Part shown: positions 9,701 through 18,118 of the stretch, piece by piece
Layout: the number at the start of each line of letters is the position of its first letter
How positions within the stretch are numbered: the first letter of the stretch is position 1
NCBI GenBank assembly: GCA_963786625.1
Contig: CAWAZS010000001.1
Coordinates: 320,866 to 384,865, forward strand
Direction: 5' to 3'
Origin: CAIWHR01 sp963786625
Lineage (GTDB): Bacteria > Pseudomonadota > Gammaproteobacteria > Burkholderiales > Casimicrobiaceae
DNA length: 64,000 bases
Notes under the pieces: model-generated
Databases searched by the model: none
Seen by the model: only the letters and a program-made list of their open reading frames with translations
What the model was told of the DNA's origin: nothing
Made by a program: the position numbers and the translations under genes

Positions 9701-10274
9701 GCGCGAGGCGGGCGCGGTCGCCGGCGCGGGCGAAGAGCTCGACCGCGAGCCACGCGCGGCCGGGAAAAACGGCGGCGACCCAGCGCGCGGTGGCGAGCAT
9801 CTCGTCGTCGCCCGAAAGTGGGGTCAGACTCGACTTCTCCTGCGCAGCCTCGGCAATGCTGCTGCTTTCGGGAAAAGTCGAGTCTGACCCCGGTTTTGGC
9901 ACCCACAGCGCGAGGACGCCCTCGGCGAGCGCCGCGACGTCGTCGCGGGACAGCGCATAGCTGCCCTTCGCCGCGTTGCGCCGGCCGCGCGTGATCAATT
10001 GCGCGAGGTTGCCGTAGCTCGCGCGGTCGGTGACGAGCAGCACGAGCTTCACGCCGTCATCGAGCGCGATCTCGCTGCCGACGACGAGCGAAAGGCCGGC
10101 GTGCTTTGCCGCCAGGTGCGCGCGGACGACGCCCGAGACCGAGCATTCGTCGGTGATCGCGAGCGCCGTGTAACCGAGCGCCTGTGCGCGCTCGACCAGT
10201 TCCTCCGGGTGCGACGCGCCGCGGAGGAACGAAAAGTTCGACAGGCAGTGCAGTTCGGCGTAGGCGGGGAGCAT
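6792..10274 (-). CDS. dnaE2: Error-prone DNA polymerase III alpha subunit DnaE2 with in-frame repeat insertions
   Basis: Translesion polymerase of the ImuA-ImuB-DnaE2 mutasome. Seen in order: PHP domain starting AELHCLSNFSFLRGA; polymerase catalytic motif PPDIDVDFEH (about residue 440); ADTVGVFQIESRAQ; helix-hairpin region; C-terminal OB fold with VVFVTLEDETGATNVIVW. ATG 10274 is chosen because MLPAYAEL matches the usual start; an upstream in-frame extension would run through the operator. At 1160 residues it is longer than the roughly 1,030-1,070 usual for DnaE2. The excess sits in four segments encoded by palindromic repeats (about residues 128-151, 319-359, 616-642, 886-920), none of which breaks the frame. 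A LexA-type operator lies 65 bp upstream. No frameshift is visible in the gene. Confidence 0.92.
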   Translation of the reverse strand: MLPAYAELHCLSNFSFLRGASHPEELVERAQALGYTALAITDECSVSGVVRAHLAAKHAGLSLVVGSEIALDDGVKLVLLVTDRASYGNLAQLITRGRRNAAKGSYALSRDDVAALAEGVLALWVPKPGSDSTFPESSSIAEAAQEKSSLTPLSGDDEMLATARWVAAVFPGRAWLAVELFARAGDRARLAHCAALAREAGLPQVAAGDVHMHVRARRALQDTVTAIRLKKPLAECGYALHPNGERHLRSRARLATIYPPELLAETVAIAQRCRFSLDELRYEYPEEIVPEGQTPASHLRTLVEDGLARRYARPKPRPQRPWVRLQPDIPPQEKPWVGLQPDIPPQEKPWVGLQPDIPPDVRELIEHELALIAELQYEPYFLTVHDIVAFARSRGILCQGRGSAANSAVCYALGITEVDPARMNMLFERFISKERNEPPDIDVDFEHQRREEVIQYIYAKYGRDRAALAATLITYRPKSAVRDVGRALGLDLAQIDRLAGVFAWWDGREVGPERIREAGFEPDSPTIVRLIALTNELMGAPRHLSQHVGGFVIAREALERMVPVENAAMPERTVIQWDKDDLDALGLLKVDCLALGMLSAIRRCLDMVSDWRAKMEEMGSGLISHAALCQDLAGAGKLNLTPFPPTPFSMQDIPAEDPEVYAMCQRADTVGVFQIESRAQQAMLPRLKPACFYDLVIEVAIVRPGPIQGGMVHPYLRRRQGLEPVTYPSAAVKDVLERTLGVPIFQEQVMQLAIVAAGFTPGEADHLRRSMAAWRRKGGLEKFEQRLIDGMGERGYTEVFARQIYQQILGFGEYGFPESHSASFALLVYVSAWLKRYEPAAFCGALLNSLPMGFYGPSQLVGDARRHGVDVRPVDVTVSEWECTLESPAEAGPTESTLESPDEARISRAGTALVGPASAGQDRWPAPALRLGLRLVAGLSEAGAQRLVEARQEAPFASVADLAHRARLDRRDLARLAEAGALAALAGHRHDAAWDVAGVPRLPPLIAGSTFDETDPGLPAPTEGQDIVADYRTLSLTLRRHPLALLRGKLSRRRLVTAAEIAQAPQGRIVRTAGIVIGRQRPDTSSGVVFVTLEDETGATNVIVWRDVGDRQRRELLGARLLAVFGKVEREGPVVHVLAGRLADLSPLLGSLQTRSRDFH
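7514..7615. repeat. Palindromic repeat family A, inverted pair inside dnaE2
   Basis: Two copies of a 23-bp element containing GTCCGGCTGAAGCCGGAC flanked by CCCACG, in opposite orientation at 7514-7536 and 7593-7615. Each copy is itself a hairpin (GTCCGGCT/AGCCGGAC). They encode GPASAGQD and SPAEAGPT in the polymerase, inserted between the segments VSEWECTLE and APALRLGLRLV without a frame change. The same element occurs at 20869-20973, 23638-23709 and 40861-40933. Confidence 0.9.
8347..8425. repeat. Palindromic repeat family B inside dnaE2
   Basis: A perfect inverted repeat of about 23 bp at 8347-8369 and 8402-8425, built on GGGGTCAGGTTTAATTTCCC, separated by about 32 bp. It is translated in frame within dnaE2 (about residues 616-642), splitting the conserved stretch before IPAEDPEVYAMCQRADT. 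Arms begin with the same GGGGTCAG core as the elements at 9820-9891 and 24940-25019. Confidence 0.9.
9196..9317. repeat. 42-bp tandem repeat (about 2.9 copies) of a family-A variant inside dnaE2
   Basis: Direct repeats with a 42-bp period carrying GGCTGAAGCCCGACCCACGG, a variant of the family-A hairpin. The period is a multiple of three, so the protein gains a 14-residue repeat (PQEKPWVGLQPDIP) while staying in frame. The last copy has diverged slightly (CCTGACC). It lies between the PHP domain and the catalytic core, before VRELIEHELALI. Confidence 0.92.
9820..9891. repeat. Palindromic repeat family B inside the dnaE2 PHP region
   Basis: Inverted repeat with arms GGGGTCAGACTCGACTT (9820-9836) and its complement (9875-9891). 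The spacer is about 38 bp. It is translated in frame as an insert between ALWVPKPG and LSGDDEMLATARW. It shares the GGGGTCAG arm start with the element at 8347-8425 but has different inner arms. Confidence 0.88.
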
Positions 10275-10338
10275 GGGGGATCGCCGCCTCCCGACGTCGG
10301 GGGCAGGCGCCCGGGCGGGACTGGCATCGCGCCGTAGA

Positions 10339-10354
10339 CCGTACAAATATACGG
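10339..10354. promoter_or_regulatory. LexA-type operator upstream of dnaE2
   Basis: The 16-mer ccgtacaaatatacgg lies 65 bp before the dnaE2 start. It matches the site in front of lexA (25681-25696) at 12 of 16 positions, with the same layout CCGTA-N6-TACGG. It resembles the CTGT-N8-ACAG LexA box with the second base changed to C. Calling it a LexA site is inference from its position before two SOS genes. Confidence 0.65.
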
Positions 10355-10490
10355 TATCCGGCAACTTCCGGGAAGGGGTGACGAGGCAGGCTCGGCCGCT
10401 GCCGCCGGCCATCGCTCGCCGAACGCCGGTAAGATGCCGGCTGCGCCGGCGCCGCCGCGCCTTCCTTCGACGCCCCCCGAAAGCCCCGCA

Positions 10491-12178
10491 ATGCCCGCCA
10501 TCGCGTTCGACCGCTTCTACCGCTACGCCGAGCTCACCGCGATCCTCGAAGGCGCTCGCCGCCGAGCACCCGCGGCCTCGTCTCGATCGAATCGATCGGC
10601 AGGAGCCACGAGGGCCGCGACATCTGGGTGCTGACGGTGACCAACGCCGCGACCGGGCCGGCCGCGGAGAAGCCGGCGTTCTGGGTGGACGGCAACATCC
10701 ATTCGACCGAAGTCGCCGCGTCGGCGGCGAACCTGTACTTCCTGCACACGCTGGTCGCGCAGTACGGCAAGGATGCGGAGGTGACCCGCGCGCTCGACAC
10801 CCGCGCGTTCTACGTCTGCCCGCGGATCAATCCGGACGGCGCCGAGTGGGCCCTGGCGGACAAGCCGAAATGGGTGCGCTCGAGCACCCGCCCGTATCCG
10901 TGGGACGAGGAGGAGATCGAAGGACTCACCGTCGAGGACATCGACGGCGACGGCCGCATTCTGCAGATGCGCATCGCCGATCCGAACGGGCTGTGGAAGG
11001 ACCATCCGGAGCAGCCGGGGCTGATGATCCGGCGCGACCCCGTCGAGACCGGCGGGCGCTATTACCGGATCCTGCCGGAAGGCACGATCGAGGGCTGGGA
11101 CGGCTTCATGTTACGCGTGAAGAAGCCAAAGCATGGTATTGATCTAAATAGAAATTTTCCGGCGAATTGGCGCCAGGAGTTCGAGCAGCTCGGCGCCGGG
11201 CCGTTCCCCACCTCCGAGCCCGAAGTGCGCGCCGTCGCGGAGTTCATCGTCGGCCATCCGAACATCACCGGGGGCGTGGCCTTCCACACCTGGAGCGGGG
11301 TCCTGCTGCGCCCGTTCGACCACCTGCGCGACGACGAGATGCACGCCGAGGACCTCTGGCACTACCGGCGGGTGGGCGCCAAGGGGACCGAGCTCACCGG
11401 CTATCCGGCGATCTCGGTCTACGAGGAATTCCGCTATCACCCGAAGCAGGTGATCGGCGGCGCGTTCGACTGGATCTACGAGCATCTCGGCATGTTCAGC
11501 TGGGTGGTGGAGATCTGGAGCCCGATGCACGAAGCCGGCATCAAGAACTACAAGTACATCGACTGGTTCCGCGACCACCCGATCGAGGACGATCTCAAGC
11601 TCTATCGCTGGAACGTCGACAAGCTCGGCGGGATGGCCCACATTCCCTGGAAGCCCTTCGACCATCCGCAGCTCGGCCGCATCGAGATCGGCGGCTGGAA
11701 CCGCTTCCATGCCTTCGGCAACCCGCCGCCGGCTTTCCTGGAACGCGAGCTCGCGCGCTTCCCGAAGTGGCTGCTCTGGCAGGCGCTGACCTCGCCGAAG
11801 ATGGAGCTCGTCGCCGCGGAGGCCGACGCGCTGGGCGACGATCACTGGCGCGTGCGGCTCGTCGTCCAGAACACGGGCTGGCTGCCGAGCTACGTCTCGA
11901 AGCGGGCGCTGGAGCGCAAGATCGTCCGCGGCGTCATCGCCGAGATCGCGCTGCCGGCGGGCGCCGAGCTCGTCCACGGCAAGCGCCGTGAGGACCTGGG
12001 GCAGCTCGAGGGCCGCTGGTCGAAGCACACGGGCGTATCGTTCTGGCCCGACTACAACGTCACCGACGACCGCGCGAAGATCGAGTGGGTCGTGCGCGGC
12101 CGCAAGGGTGACCGGATCGAGCTCCTCGCCCGGCACGAGCGCGCCGGCACCGTGCGCGCCGCGGTGACGCTCGGCTGA
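10491..12178 (+). CDS. M14-family zinc carboxypeptidase, frameshifted near the N-terminus
   Basis: Metallocarboxypeptidase of the M14 family, which removes C-terminal residues from peptides using one zinc. The zinc ligands are visible: DGNIHSTE (HxxE) and the distant GGVAFHTWSG. The product would be about 562 residues; the C-terminal third after EFIVGH/MHEAG is an extra domain common in this subgroup. Start at ATG 10491 (MPAIAFDRFYRYAEL). Two single-base insertions, near 10552 and 10583, break the frame between ILEG and LVSIESIGRSHEGRDIW. No convincing signal peptide, so probably cytoplasmic. Divergent from dnaE2; the intergenic region holds the SOS operator. Confidence 0.8.
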
Positions 12179-12278
12179 ACCGCGGGGGCGGCGCCGCCGT
12201 GGCGAAGGATCCGGGTGGCGGCGGCGTGTCCCGGGGATCGCCCCGTGCGATGCTCTTCTTGCCGCTTGCCGGGCGGGC

Positions 12279-12344
12279 ATGAGCACGAAGGGCCGCTCCC
12301 GAGTGCGAATTAGTCCCGAAGCGCGCAGCGCGGAGGGTAGTCCA
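12279..12344 (+). repeat. Start-codon-associated repeat copy before the MFS gene
   Basis: This 66-bp stretch begins with ATGAGC and ends at a second possible start (GTGAGC at 12345). It aligns with the 60-bp unit repeated at 25833-26012: both contain GGGCCG, GTGCGAA/GGCGAA, AGCGCG, CAGCGCGGAGGGT or GAGCGCGAAGGT and TCCAGTG or TCCAATG in the same order. In both places the element stops exactly at the start codon of the downstream gene. Confidence 0.6.
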
Positions 12345-13544
12345 GTGAGCGCGCTCGGCCGCATTCCCCGTGGCGTCTGGGCACTGGGCTTCGTCAGCCT
12401 GTGCATGGACCTCTCGTCGGAGCTGATCCACGCACTGCTTCCGCTGTACATGGCGATCGGGTTGGGCGCGTCCACGCTGACGATCGGCATCGTCGAGGGC
12501 ATCGCCGAGGCGACAGCGATGATCGTCAAGGTGTTCTCCGGCGTGATCTCGGACTACTTCCGCCGGCGGAAGCCGCTGGTGGTGCTGGGCTACGGCCTGG
12601 CCGCCTTCACCAAGCTCGTCTTCCCGCTGGCTCCCACCCTGGGCTGGATCGTCACCGCGCGCTTCGCCGACCGCGTCGGCAAGGGCATTCGCGGCGCGCC
12701 GCGGGATGCGCTGATCGCGGATCTCTCGCCGCCTGCGGTCCGCGGCGCGAGCTTCGGGCTGCGCCAGGCGCTGGACACGGTCGGCGGAGTCGGGGGCCCG
12801 CTGCTGGCGATCGGCGCCATGGCGTATTTCGCGAGCGATTTCCAGTCGGCGTTCTGGGTCGCCGTGGTTCCCGCCTTTCTCGCCGTCGCGTTGCTGCTCT
12901 TCGGCGTCGAGGAGCCGGACCGCCCGCCGCAAGCGGGCGCGGCCGACGCGGCGAAGCGACTCCGCATCGCGGACGCGAGCCGCCTGGGCCGCGGCTACGC
13001 GATCGTGGTCGGCATCGCGGCGATCCTGACGCTCGCGCGATTCTCCGAGGCGTTCCTCGTGCTGCGTGCGCAAAACGTCGGTCTCCCGACCGCGATGGCG
13101 CCGTGGGTGATGGTCGTGATGTCGATCGTCTACGCGGCGGTCTCCTACCCCGCGGGCGCCGCGGCGGACCGCGGCCATGGGCCGAGACTCCTCTCCGCGG
13201 GGCTTCTCGCGCTCATCGTTTCCGACCTGGTGCTCGCCAACGCCCACGGCGCGCTGGCGGTCTTCGCCGGCGCGGCCCTCTGGGGACTGCACATGGGCCT
13301 GACGCAGGGGTTGCTCGCGGCACTGGTCGCGGCAGCCGCCCCGGCCGATCTGCGCGGCACCGCGTTCGGCGTCTTCAACCTCGTCTGCGGCATCGCGCTG
13401 CTCGTGGCGAGCGTCCTTGCGGGCTGGCTCTGGGACGCGTTCGGCCCGGGGTTCACGTTCTACGCGGGCGCCGCGCTCACGCTCGTCGCGTGGATTGCGC
13501 TGCTGCGTCACGGTGGCGGCGCCGCGGAGTTGCGGCGCGCCTGA
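12279..13544 (+). CDS. MFS transporter
   Basis: A 421-residue major facilitator with about twelve hydrophobic segments. The cytoplasmic loop DRVGKGIRGAPRDALIAD after the fourth segment is the typical signature of a subfamily often labelled drug/fosmidomycin-like MFS proteins. The true start may be GTG 12345 (MSALGRIPRGVWALGF), because the preceding residues are translated from the repeated element rather than from a transporter-like sequence. Single-gene unit; the cytochrome b561 gene begins about 70 bp after the stop. Substrate unknown. Confidence 0.8.
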   Translation: MSTKGRSRVRISPEARSAEGSPVSALGRIPRGVWALGFVSLCMDLSSELIHALLPLYMAIGLGASTLTIGIVEGIAEATAMIVKVFSGVISDYFRRRKPLVVLGYGLAAFTKLVFPLAPTLGWIVTARFADRVGKGIRGAPRDALIADLSPPAVRGASFGLRQALDTVGGVGGPLLAIGAMAYFASDFQSAFWVAVVPAFLAVALLLFGVEEPDRPPQAGAADAAKRLRIADASRLGRGYAIVVGIAAILTLARFSEAFLVLRAQNVGLPTAMAPWVMVVMSIVYAAVSYPAGAAADRGHGPRLLSAGLLALIVSDLVLANAHGALAVFAGAALWGLHMGLTQGLLAALVAAAAPADLRGTAFGVFNLVCGIALLVASVLAGWLWDAFGPGFTFYAGAALTLVAWIALLRHGGGAAELRRA

Positions 13545-13613
13545 GCGCCGCGCGGCTGTAAGGGCGGCCCGATCGGCTCGACCAAGCGAAAGCGACCTGA
13601 CCGGATACTCGTG

Positions 13614-14470
13614 ATGCCGAACGCCGCCGCCGGGCCGGACTCCGGAAGTTATCTCTACCTGCGTCACGCGCTCCCGGTGCGGATCATGCACTGGTTGAAC
13701 GTCGTGGCGCTGACGATCCTGCTGATGAGCGGGCTGCAGATCTTCAATGCGCACCCGGCGCTGTACTGGGGCAAGTCCTCGTACACAGGCGCGGCGCCCG
13801 TGCTCCAGATCGGCATGGCCGAGCGCGGCAGTTCCGGGTTCGCCGGCGTCACCCGCGTGTTCGGCCACGAGTTCGACACCACGGGGCGTCCTCGGCATCT
13901 CGACGAACGCGAACGGCCAGCTCGCGGCGCGCGGATTCCCGTGGTGGGCGACGATTCCGGACAATCCCTGGCTGTCGATGGCGCGCGCGTGGCACTTCTT
14001 CTTCGCGTGGGTGCTGCTCGTCAATGGCCTCGCGTACATCGCGTATTCGGCCGCGAGTCGCCACCTGGCGCGCGATCTCGTGCCGGACCGCAGCGACTGG
14101 CGGTCGGTCGGCCGCTCGATCGTCGATCACTTGCGCTTCCGCCATCCGACCGGCGAAGCGGCGAAGCGCTACAACGTGCTGCAGAAGCTCGCGTACCTCG
14201 TCGTGATCTTCGGGCTGCTCCCGCTCGTCGTCCTGATGGGGGTCGCAATGTCGCCGTGGATGAACACGGTGCTGCCCGGCTGGGTGGACTTCTTCGGCGG
14301 CCGGCAGTCGGCGCGCACGATCCATTTCATTGCCGCCTGGCTGCTCGTCGCGTTCGTCGCTGGTCCACGTGTTCGAGGTCGTCGTCTCCGGGCTCTGGAA
14401 CCACCTGCGCTCGATGATCACCGGCCGTTACCGGATCCGGACGGAGGAACGCCATGAACAGCGTGCATGA
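13614..14470 (+). CDS. Cytochrome b561-type membrane subunit, two frameshifts
   Basis: Four-helix diheme cytochrome b of the bacterial b561 / thiosulfate-reductase-type family, expected to carry electrons between the quinone pool and the periplasmic molybdoenzyme encoded next. Haem-ligand His candidates are in RIMHWLNV, MARAWHFFFAW, TIHFIAAWLL and LVHVFEVV, spread over the predicted helices. The frame shifts near 13887 (TTG to VLGISTNANGQ) and near 14360 (AFV to LVHVFEVV), each fixed by removing one base. The restored protein is about 285 residues. Its end overlaps the start of the molybdoenzyme gene by 17 bp, so the two form an operon. Confidence 0.75.
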
Positions 14471-15228
14471 CGCCCGCCGGCGCTTCCTGACGCGCGCGCT
14501 GGCGGCGGCGGGAACGACGCTCGTCGCCGGGTGCGAGCGGCTGTCGCAGACCGATTGGTTTCCCAAGGTGCTGGGCGTCGGCGAGTCGGTCAGTTCCGCG
14601 GTTGCGCACGCGGTGACCTCCCGCAAGTCGATGGCGCAGGAGTTCACGGAAGCGGATCGCTCGCCGACGTTTCGCAGCAACGGGACCGCCGCGCCCGACA
14701 GCGACGAATATCGGGCACTGGCTGCGGACGCCTTCGCCGCGTATCGACTGGAGGTCGGCGGCCTCGTCGCGCAGCCGGCGAGCTTCTCGCTGGCGCGAGT
14801 TGCGCGCACTGCCGAGCCGGACGCAGATCACCCGGCACGATTGCGTCGAGGGCTGGAGCGCGATCGCGAAGTGGAAGGGCGCGCGGCTCGCCGCGCTGCT
14901 CGAATCCGTGCGCCTGCAGCCGGAAGCGCGCTTCGTCGTGTTCCATTGCGCCGATCCGATGGAGGCCGACGGAACCGGCTTCTACTACGAGAGCATCGAT
15001 CTCGAGGACGCGTTCCACCCGCAGACGATCCTCGCCTACGAGATGAACGACGCGCCGCTGCCGATCGCCAACGGCGCGCCGATCCGGCTGCGCGTCGAGC
15101 GGCAGCTCGGCTACAAGCACGCGAAGTACGTGATGCGCATCGAGCTCGTCGAGAGCTTCGCGCACATCGCGGGCGGGAAGGGCGGCTACTGGGAGGACCA
15201 GGGCTACCAGTGGTTCGCCGGCATCTGA
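14454..15228 (+). CDS. Tat-exported molybdopterin oxidoreductase (sulfite-oxidase fold), frameshifted
   Basis: Periplasmic molybdenum enzyme of the sulfite oxidase/YedY fold. The N-terminus has a twin-arginine signal (DARRRFLTRALAAAG). The restored sequence includes RHDCVEGWSAIAKW, whose Cys fits the molybdenum-ligating Cys of the family, followed by VFHCADPM and a C-terminal IRLRVERQLGYKHAKYVMRI. One extra base near 14797 splits SLA and ELRALPSRTQITRHDC. The restored length of about 257 residues is normal. Paired with the upstream cytochrome b561, which supplies the membrane electron route. Physiological substrate unknown; protein-methionine sulfoxide or small oxo-compounds are possible. Confidence 0.78.
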
Positions 15229-15317
15229 ACTGCAGGGCTCGAGCGAGCGGGTCCTGTGGCAAGCCTGCAACTTGCCCAATACCGGGCATGGCGGGCTGAC
15301 CTGCGTTGGGCTGCTGG

Positions 15318-15345
15318 CGGCAACTCCGGTCGTTCGGAGTTGCCG
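15318..15345 (+). terminator. Hairpin terminator after the molybdoenzyme gene
   Basis: Perfect 11-bp inverted repeat CGGCAACTCCG / CGGAGTTGCCG with a 6-nt loop, 90 bp after the molybdoenzyme stop. Followed by AAAATT rather than a strong T-run, so termination strength is uncertain. Confidence 0.6.
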
Positions 15346-15641
15346 CGGAAAATTATCGTGACGCTGTCCCGACCGATCGTCTACGACAACGGCGCGCGAG
15401 CCGAAGGCACGCCCGCGCTTGGGCAATCGGTGTGCGTGGTCACGAACGACAAGCCCGCGGTCGAGAGCCGCCGGCAGGACGCCTGGCCGACGTTCGGCGC
15501 GTACAACATCACGTACCGGCACGGCTAGCTTCCTGCCGCCCGCGTTGCGCGACTGGCCCCGGGCCCCGCGGGAGAGCTCCTGGCCTCGCTCAATTGCTGC
15601 GACTTGGCGTACCGGTGCAGTTCGGCGGCTTTGCGGGCAGT
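15346..15641 (+). other. Unassigned stretch with a short open frame
   Basis: Between the terminator and the DUF4422 gene an open frame reads ...RKIIVTLSRPIVYDNGARAE and stops at 15528. The phrase looks protein-like, but I recognise no family and see no good start or ribosome binding site. It may be the tail of a lost gene. No other gene is visible here. Confidence 0.25.
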
Positions 15642-17168
15642 TCATGTCCCGTCGGCGAAGACTGAATCCTCGAGAAAGAAGATCGGGTATTCGGCCATCC
15701 GCTGGCCTGAATCGCGCAGGCATCTCATGTGGATGTCGAAGATGCGTTCCGAGAGGAAAGCAAGCACCCGTCGCTGGTAGCCACCCGGCCGGCTCCCCAA
15801 GAGCCGATCCAGGCCGAACAGGCAATCAAACCAGAATCGACACAGTCCGTCGAACGTGGCCCACGGCATGATGAACATGTTGTTGGCGTAGAACCGCACG
15901 TCGCGTGCCTGCGCCACAACCTGAGAGGCGTAGTGCGGGTGGTGCTCCAGGACGTAATTGACCATTGCAAGATAGTGCTCGGGCACATGCGCAATCATGT
16001 ACTGCTCCGAGTTTGCCACTCCCTCCGCAGTGGGCCGCGGGACGATGATGCTCCCTGCGCCGAGGTGCCCGGCGATCGCGGCCGAGTCCGCAAAATAGGA
16101 TTCATGCTGTCGCGCCTGGACGAGGCTGCGCAGCCGCGTTTCACGCTGAGGATGCCAGGTGTTCGTTCGAAGATCGAAATAGCGTCGATAGTGACAAAAC
16201 CCGACGACGTCGAGATCGGGGACATTCTTCCAGACCCAATAGATTGCCGTCATCTCCGAGAACTCGGAGTTTCGCCACGCAATATTTTCGCCGACGTCGT
16301 CGCGGACGATTTCAGGACCCGGATCGGGTATGTGACTGCCGGCGCCCGCCAAGATCCTTCGAATACCCGGTATCGCCGGCATTCTGTCGGCTCGATGGCC
16401 GACGGCGAAAATGCCGACGCGTCCTTGCCCTGGCGTAACCGGGACGAGCTCGCGGCTCGCCGGACTGGATTTCGAGGCGAGGGAAGATTTCGGGGGAGCA
16501 GACGTCACGTCGATCGCGAACAGGTACGAGTAGGGCACATCTCCTTTGGCCGCGCACAAGGGGGCGTCCACCGGGAACTTGTCGTCCTGGTACCGGAGGA
16601 AGCGATCCATGAACGGATAGTTGTCGGCCAACAGTCCGGCATAGTGTTGAATGACTCCTTCGTTGACGTGCACGCTAAACGAGTGTCCTACGGTCACCAC
16701 GGCGGCAAGCAGATCCGCCAACGAAGGGATTCCGTGCTGCATGTGCTCCGCGAGCCAAGGCGGGACCGTGCCGCCCGTTCCGGCGATATGCTTGGCGTAC
16801 TCCGCGTCGCCCCACGCCGCAAAAGCGCCCGCGGGTCCGCTGATGATCACCCGCTTCCGAGCGACGCGAACGAGCTCTCGGATTGCACAGGGGCGATCGC
16901 TGTTCGCAAGGTGCTCGAGCGTGTCGACGCATACGACGTCATCGAACGCGCCGTCGCGGAACGGCAGCGCCAGCACCGATCCGCAAACGGCGGTGAGATG
17001 CCGACCCACTCCGCCGCTGAACACACGGTCGATTCCCACTACCGGGCGCTTCAAGTAGCGGGCAATTCCCTCCGTCCCGCTTCCGACTTCGAGGATCCCG
17101 CGATCGGGAAAGAAGAGTTCCGGATAGCGCTCAAGGAGCGCCGCATACCGCACTTTCCAGTTGATCAT
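15642..17168 (-). CDS. SAM methyltransferase fused to a DUF4422 domain
   Basis: Residues about 1-200 form a class I SAM-dependent methyltransferase: ILEVGSGTEGIARYL (motif I), VCVDTLEHL (motif IV region) and ELVRVARKRVIISGP. The C-terminal half, from about residue 265, carries the DUF4422 signature, with ENIAWRNSEFSEMTAIYWVWKN and VGFCHYRRYFD, and ends ...RMAEYPIFFLEDSVF. DUF4422 is found in capsule and exopolysaccharide genes and resembles glycosyltransferases. ATG 17168 (MINWKVRYAAL) is preferred; an in-frame start at 17261 would add 31 residues of unlike composition. The gene stands alone, with lower GC and more varied codon use than its neighbours, which suggests transfer. Likely role: modification of a surface glycan. 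Confidence 0.75.
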   Translation of the reverse strand: MINWKVRYAALLERYPELFFPDRGILEVGSGTEGIARYLKRPVVGIDRVFSGGVGRHLTAVCGSVLALPFRDGAFDDVVCVDTLEHLANSDRPCAIRELVRVARKRVIISGPAGAFAAWGDAEYAKHIAGTGGTVPPWLAEHMQHGIPSLADLLAAVVTVGHSFSVHVNEGVIQHYAGLLADNYPFMDRFLRYQDDKFPVDAPLCAAKGDVPYSYLFAIDVTSAPPKSSLASKSSPASRELVPVTPGQGRVGIFAVGHRADRMPAIPGIRRILAGAGSHIPDPGPEIVRDDVGENIAWRNSEFSEMTAIYWVWKNVPDLDVVGFCHYRRYFDLRTNTWHPQRETRLRSLVQARQHESYFADSAAIAGHLGAGSIIVPRPTAEGVANSEQYMIAHVPEHYLAMVNYVLEHHPHYASQVVAQARDVRFYANNMFIMPWATFDGLCRFWFDCLFGLDRLLGSRPGGYQRRVLAFLSERIFDIHMRCLRDSGQRMAEYPIFFLEDSVFADGT

Positions 17169-17537
17169 GGAGACTGTAGTGGAAAGGCGGCGGATCGAAC
17201 TACCTTTGCCGGCTTTCAATTGATCGACGTGATCAGAGGATAGGAAATCCAACGCTCGCAACGCGTCATCGCGAGCAGCCTAGCACGTCTTGACTTGCCC
17301 AGAGCGACGGGGAGCCGAGGCGCTGCGGCGTCGCGGCGGGCCACGGTGGCACCGCGTGCGGATGTATTGCGAGCGTCAGCTTCCCCCAGGTTGACAGTCA
17401 GCTTTCGGGAATCTCGACAGGCCGGCTTTGGGTCGATCTGCGACCGTCTACGATCGAGCAGCTCGCGTTCAGACTCGACGGTCGCAGACCGGCCAGGAGC
17501 CGACCGCCATCGAGCAGCGACAAACCGGTCTGTCGCG

Positions 17538-18056
17538 TCAGTGCACCGCAAAGGTGATGCGCGCGGTGCCCGGCCCCAGCGCCCGGGCCAACTCGGCACT
17601 TTCTGCAATGCGCCCGATTCGGGTGTAGCTGTAGCTGGAGCGGAACGTCTCGTAGAACACCACCAGCGTTTCATCGCCGTACAGCATCACATCACCGGTT
17701 CGAATGGTGCCCGGCCGCACGGCATTCGTGGGCAAGCTGCGCGGCAGACGGACGTGCTTCTCGTTGCCGTTCAGATCGGGCATGTCGAGCGTCGTAGGCA
17801 GCAGTTGCACGAACGCGCGCGTGGTCGGGTTGTCTTCCAGGGTGACGGCAAAGCGCTTGGCGCCGATGGTCATCCACATGAGGGCCTGCTCCCGAGATGT
17901 GGTGGGCGGGTCGATCGAGCGTGTGCCGCCCACGGCGCGTCGGTCGTCGGCGGCACCAGCGGAAAGCGCCAGTGCCAGGCCCAACAGGGCGCCGCCGATC
18001 CGAGCTCGGCGCTTGCGCCCGAGGAGTTCACGCTGGAAGGTGTCACGGACGGTCAT
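17538..18056 (-). CDS. Secreted cyclophilin-like fold protein
   Basis: A 172-residue protein with an N-terminal hydrophobic export segment (RIGGALLGLALALSAGA) followed by a cyclophilin-like beta-barrel domain: RAFVQLLPTTLDMPDLNGNEK, LPTNAVRPGTIRTGDVMLYG and SYSYTRIGRI. These phrases are the hallmark of the COG2164/PF18050 family. True cyclophilin active-site residues are not evident, so proline isomerase activity should not be assumed. It lies 62 bp after the alpha/beta hydrolase gene in the same direction; the two probably share the promoter controlled by the divergent LysR gene. Confidence 0.75.
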   Translation of the reverse strand: MTVRDTFQRELLGRKRRARIGGALLGLALALSAGAADDRRAVGGTRSIDPPTTSREQALMWMTIGAKRFAVTLEDNPTTRAFVQLLPTTLDMPDLNGNEKHVRLPRSLPTNAVRPGTIRTGDVMLYGDETLVVFYETFRSSYSYTRIGRIAESAELARALGPGTARITFAVH

Positions 18057-18118
18057 CGGTACTTCCTCGATCCTGCGGTGTCCTCATCTGCTGAGGAAGC
18101 GCCAGGGACAAGTTCGTC

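Noticed and set aside
15256..15528. Coding gene in the gap after the molybdoenzyme
   Set aside because: The frame runs through a terminator hairpin and has no ribosome binding site; kept only as an unassigned stretch.
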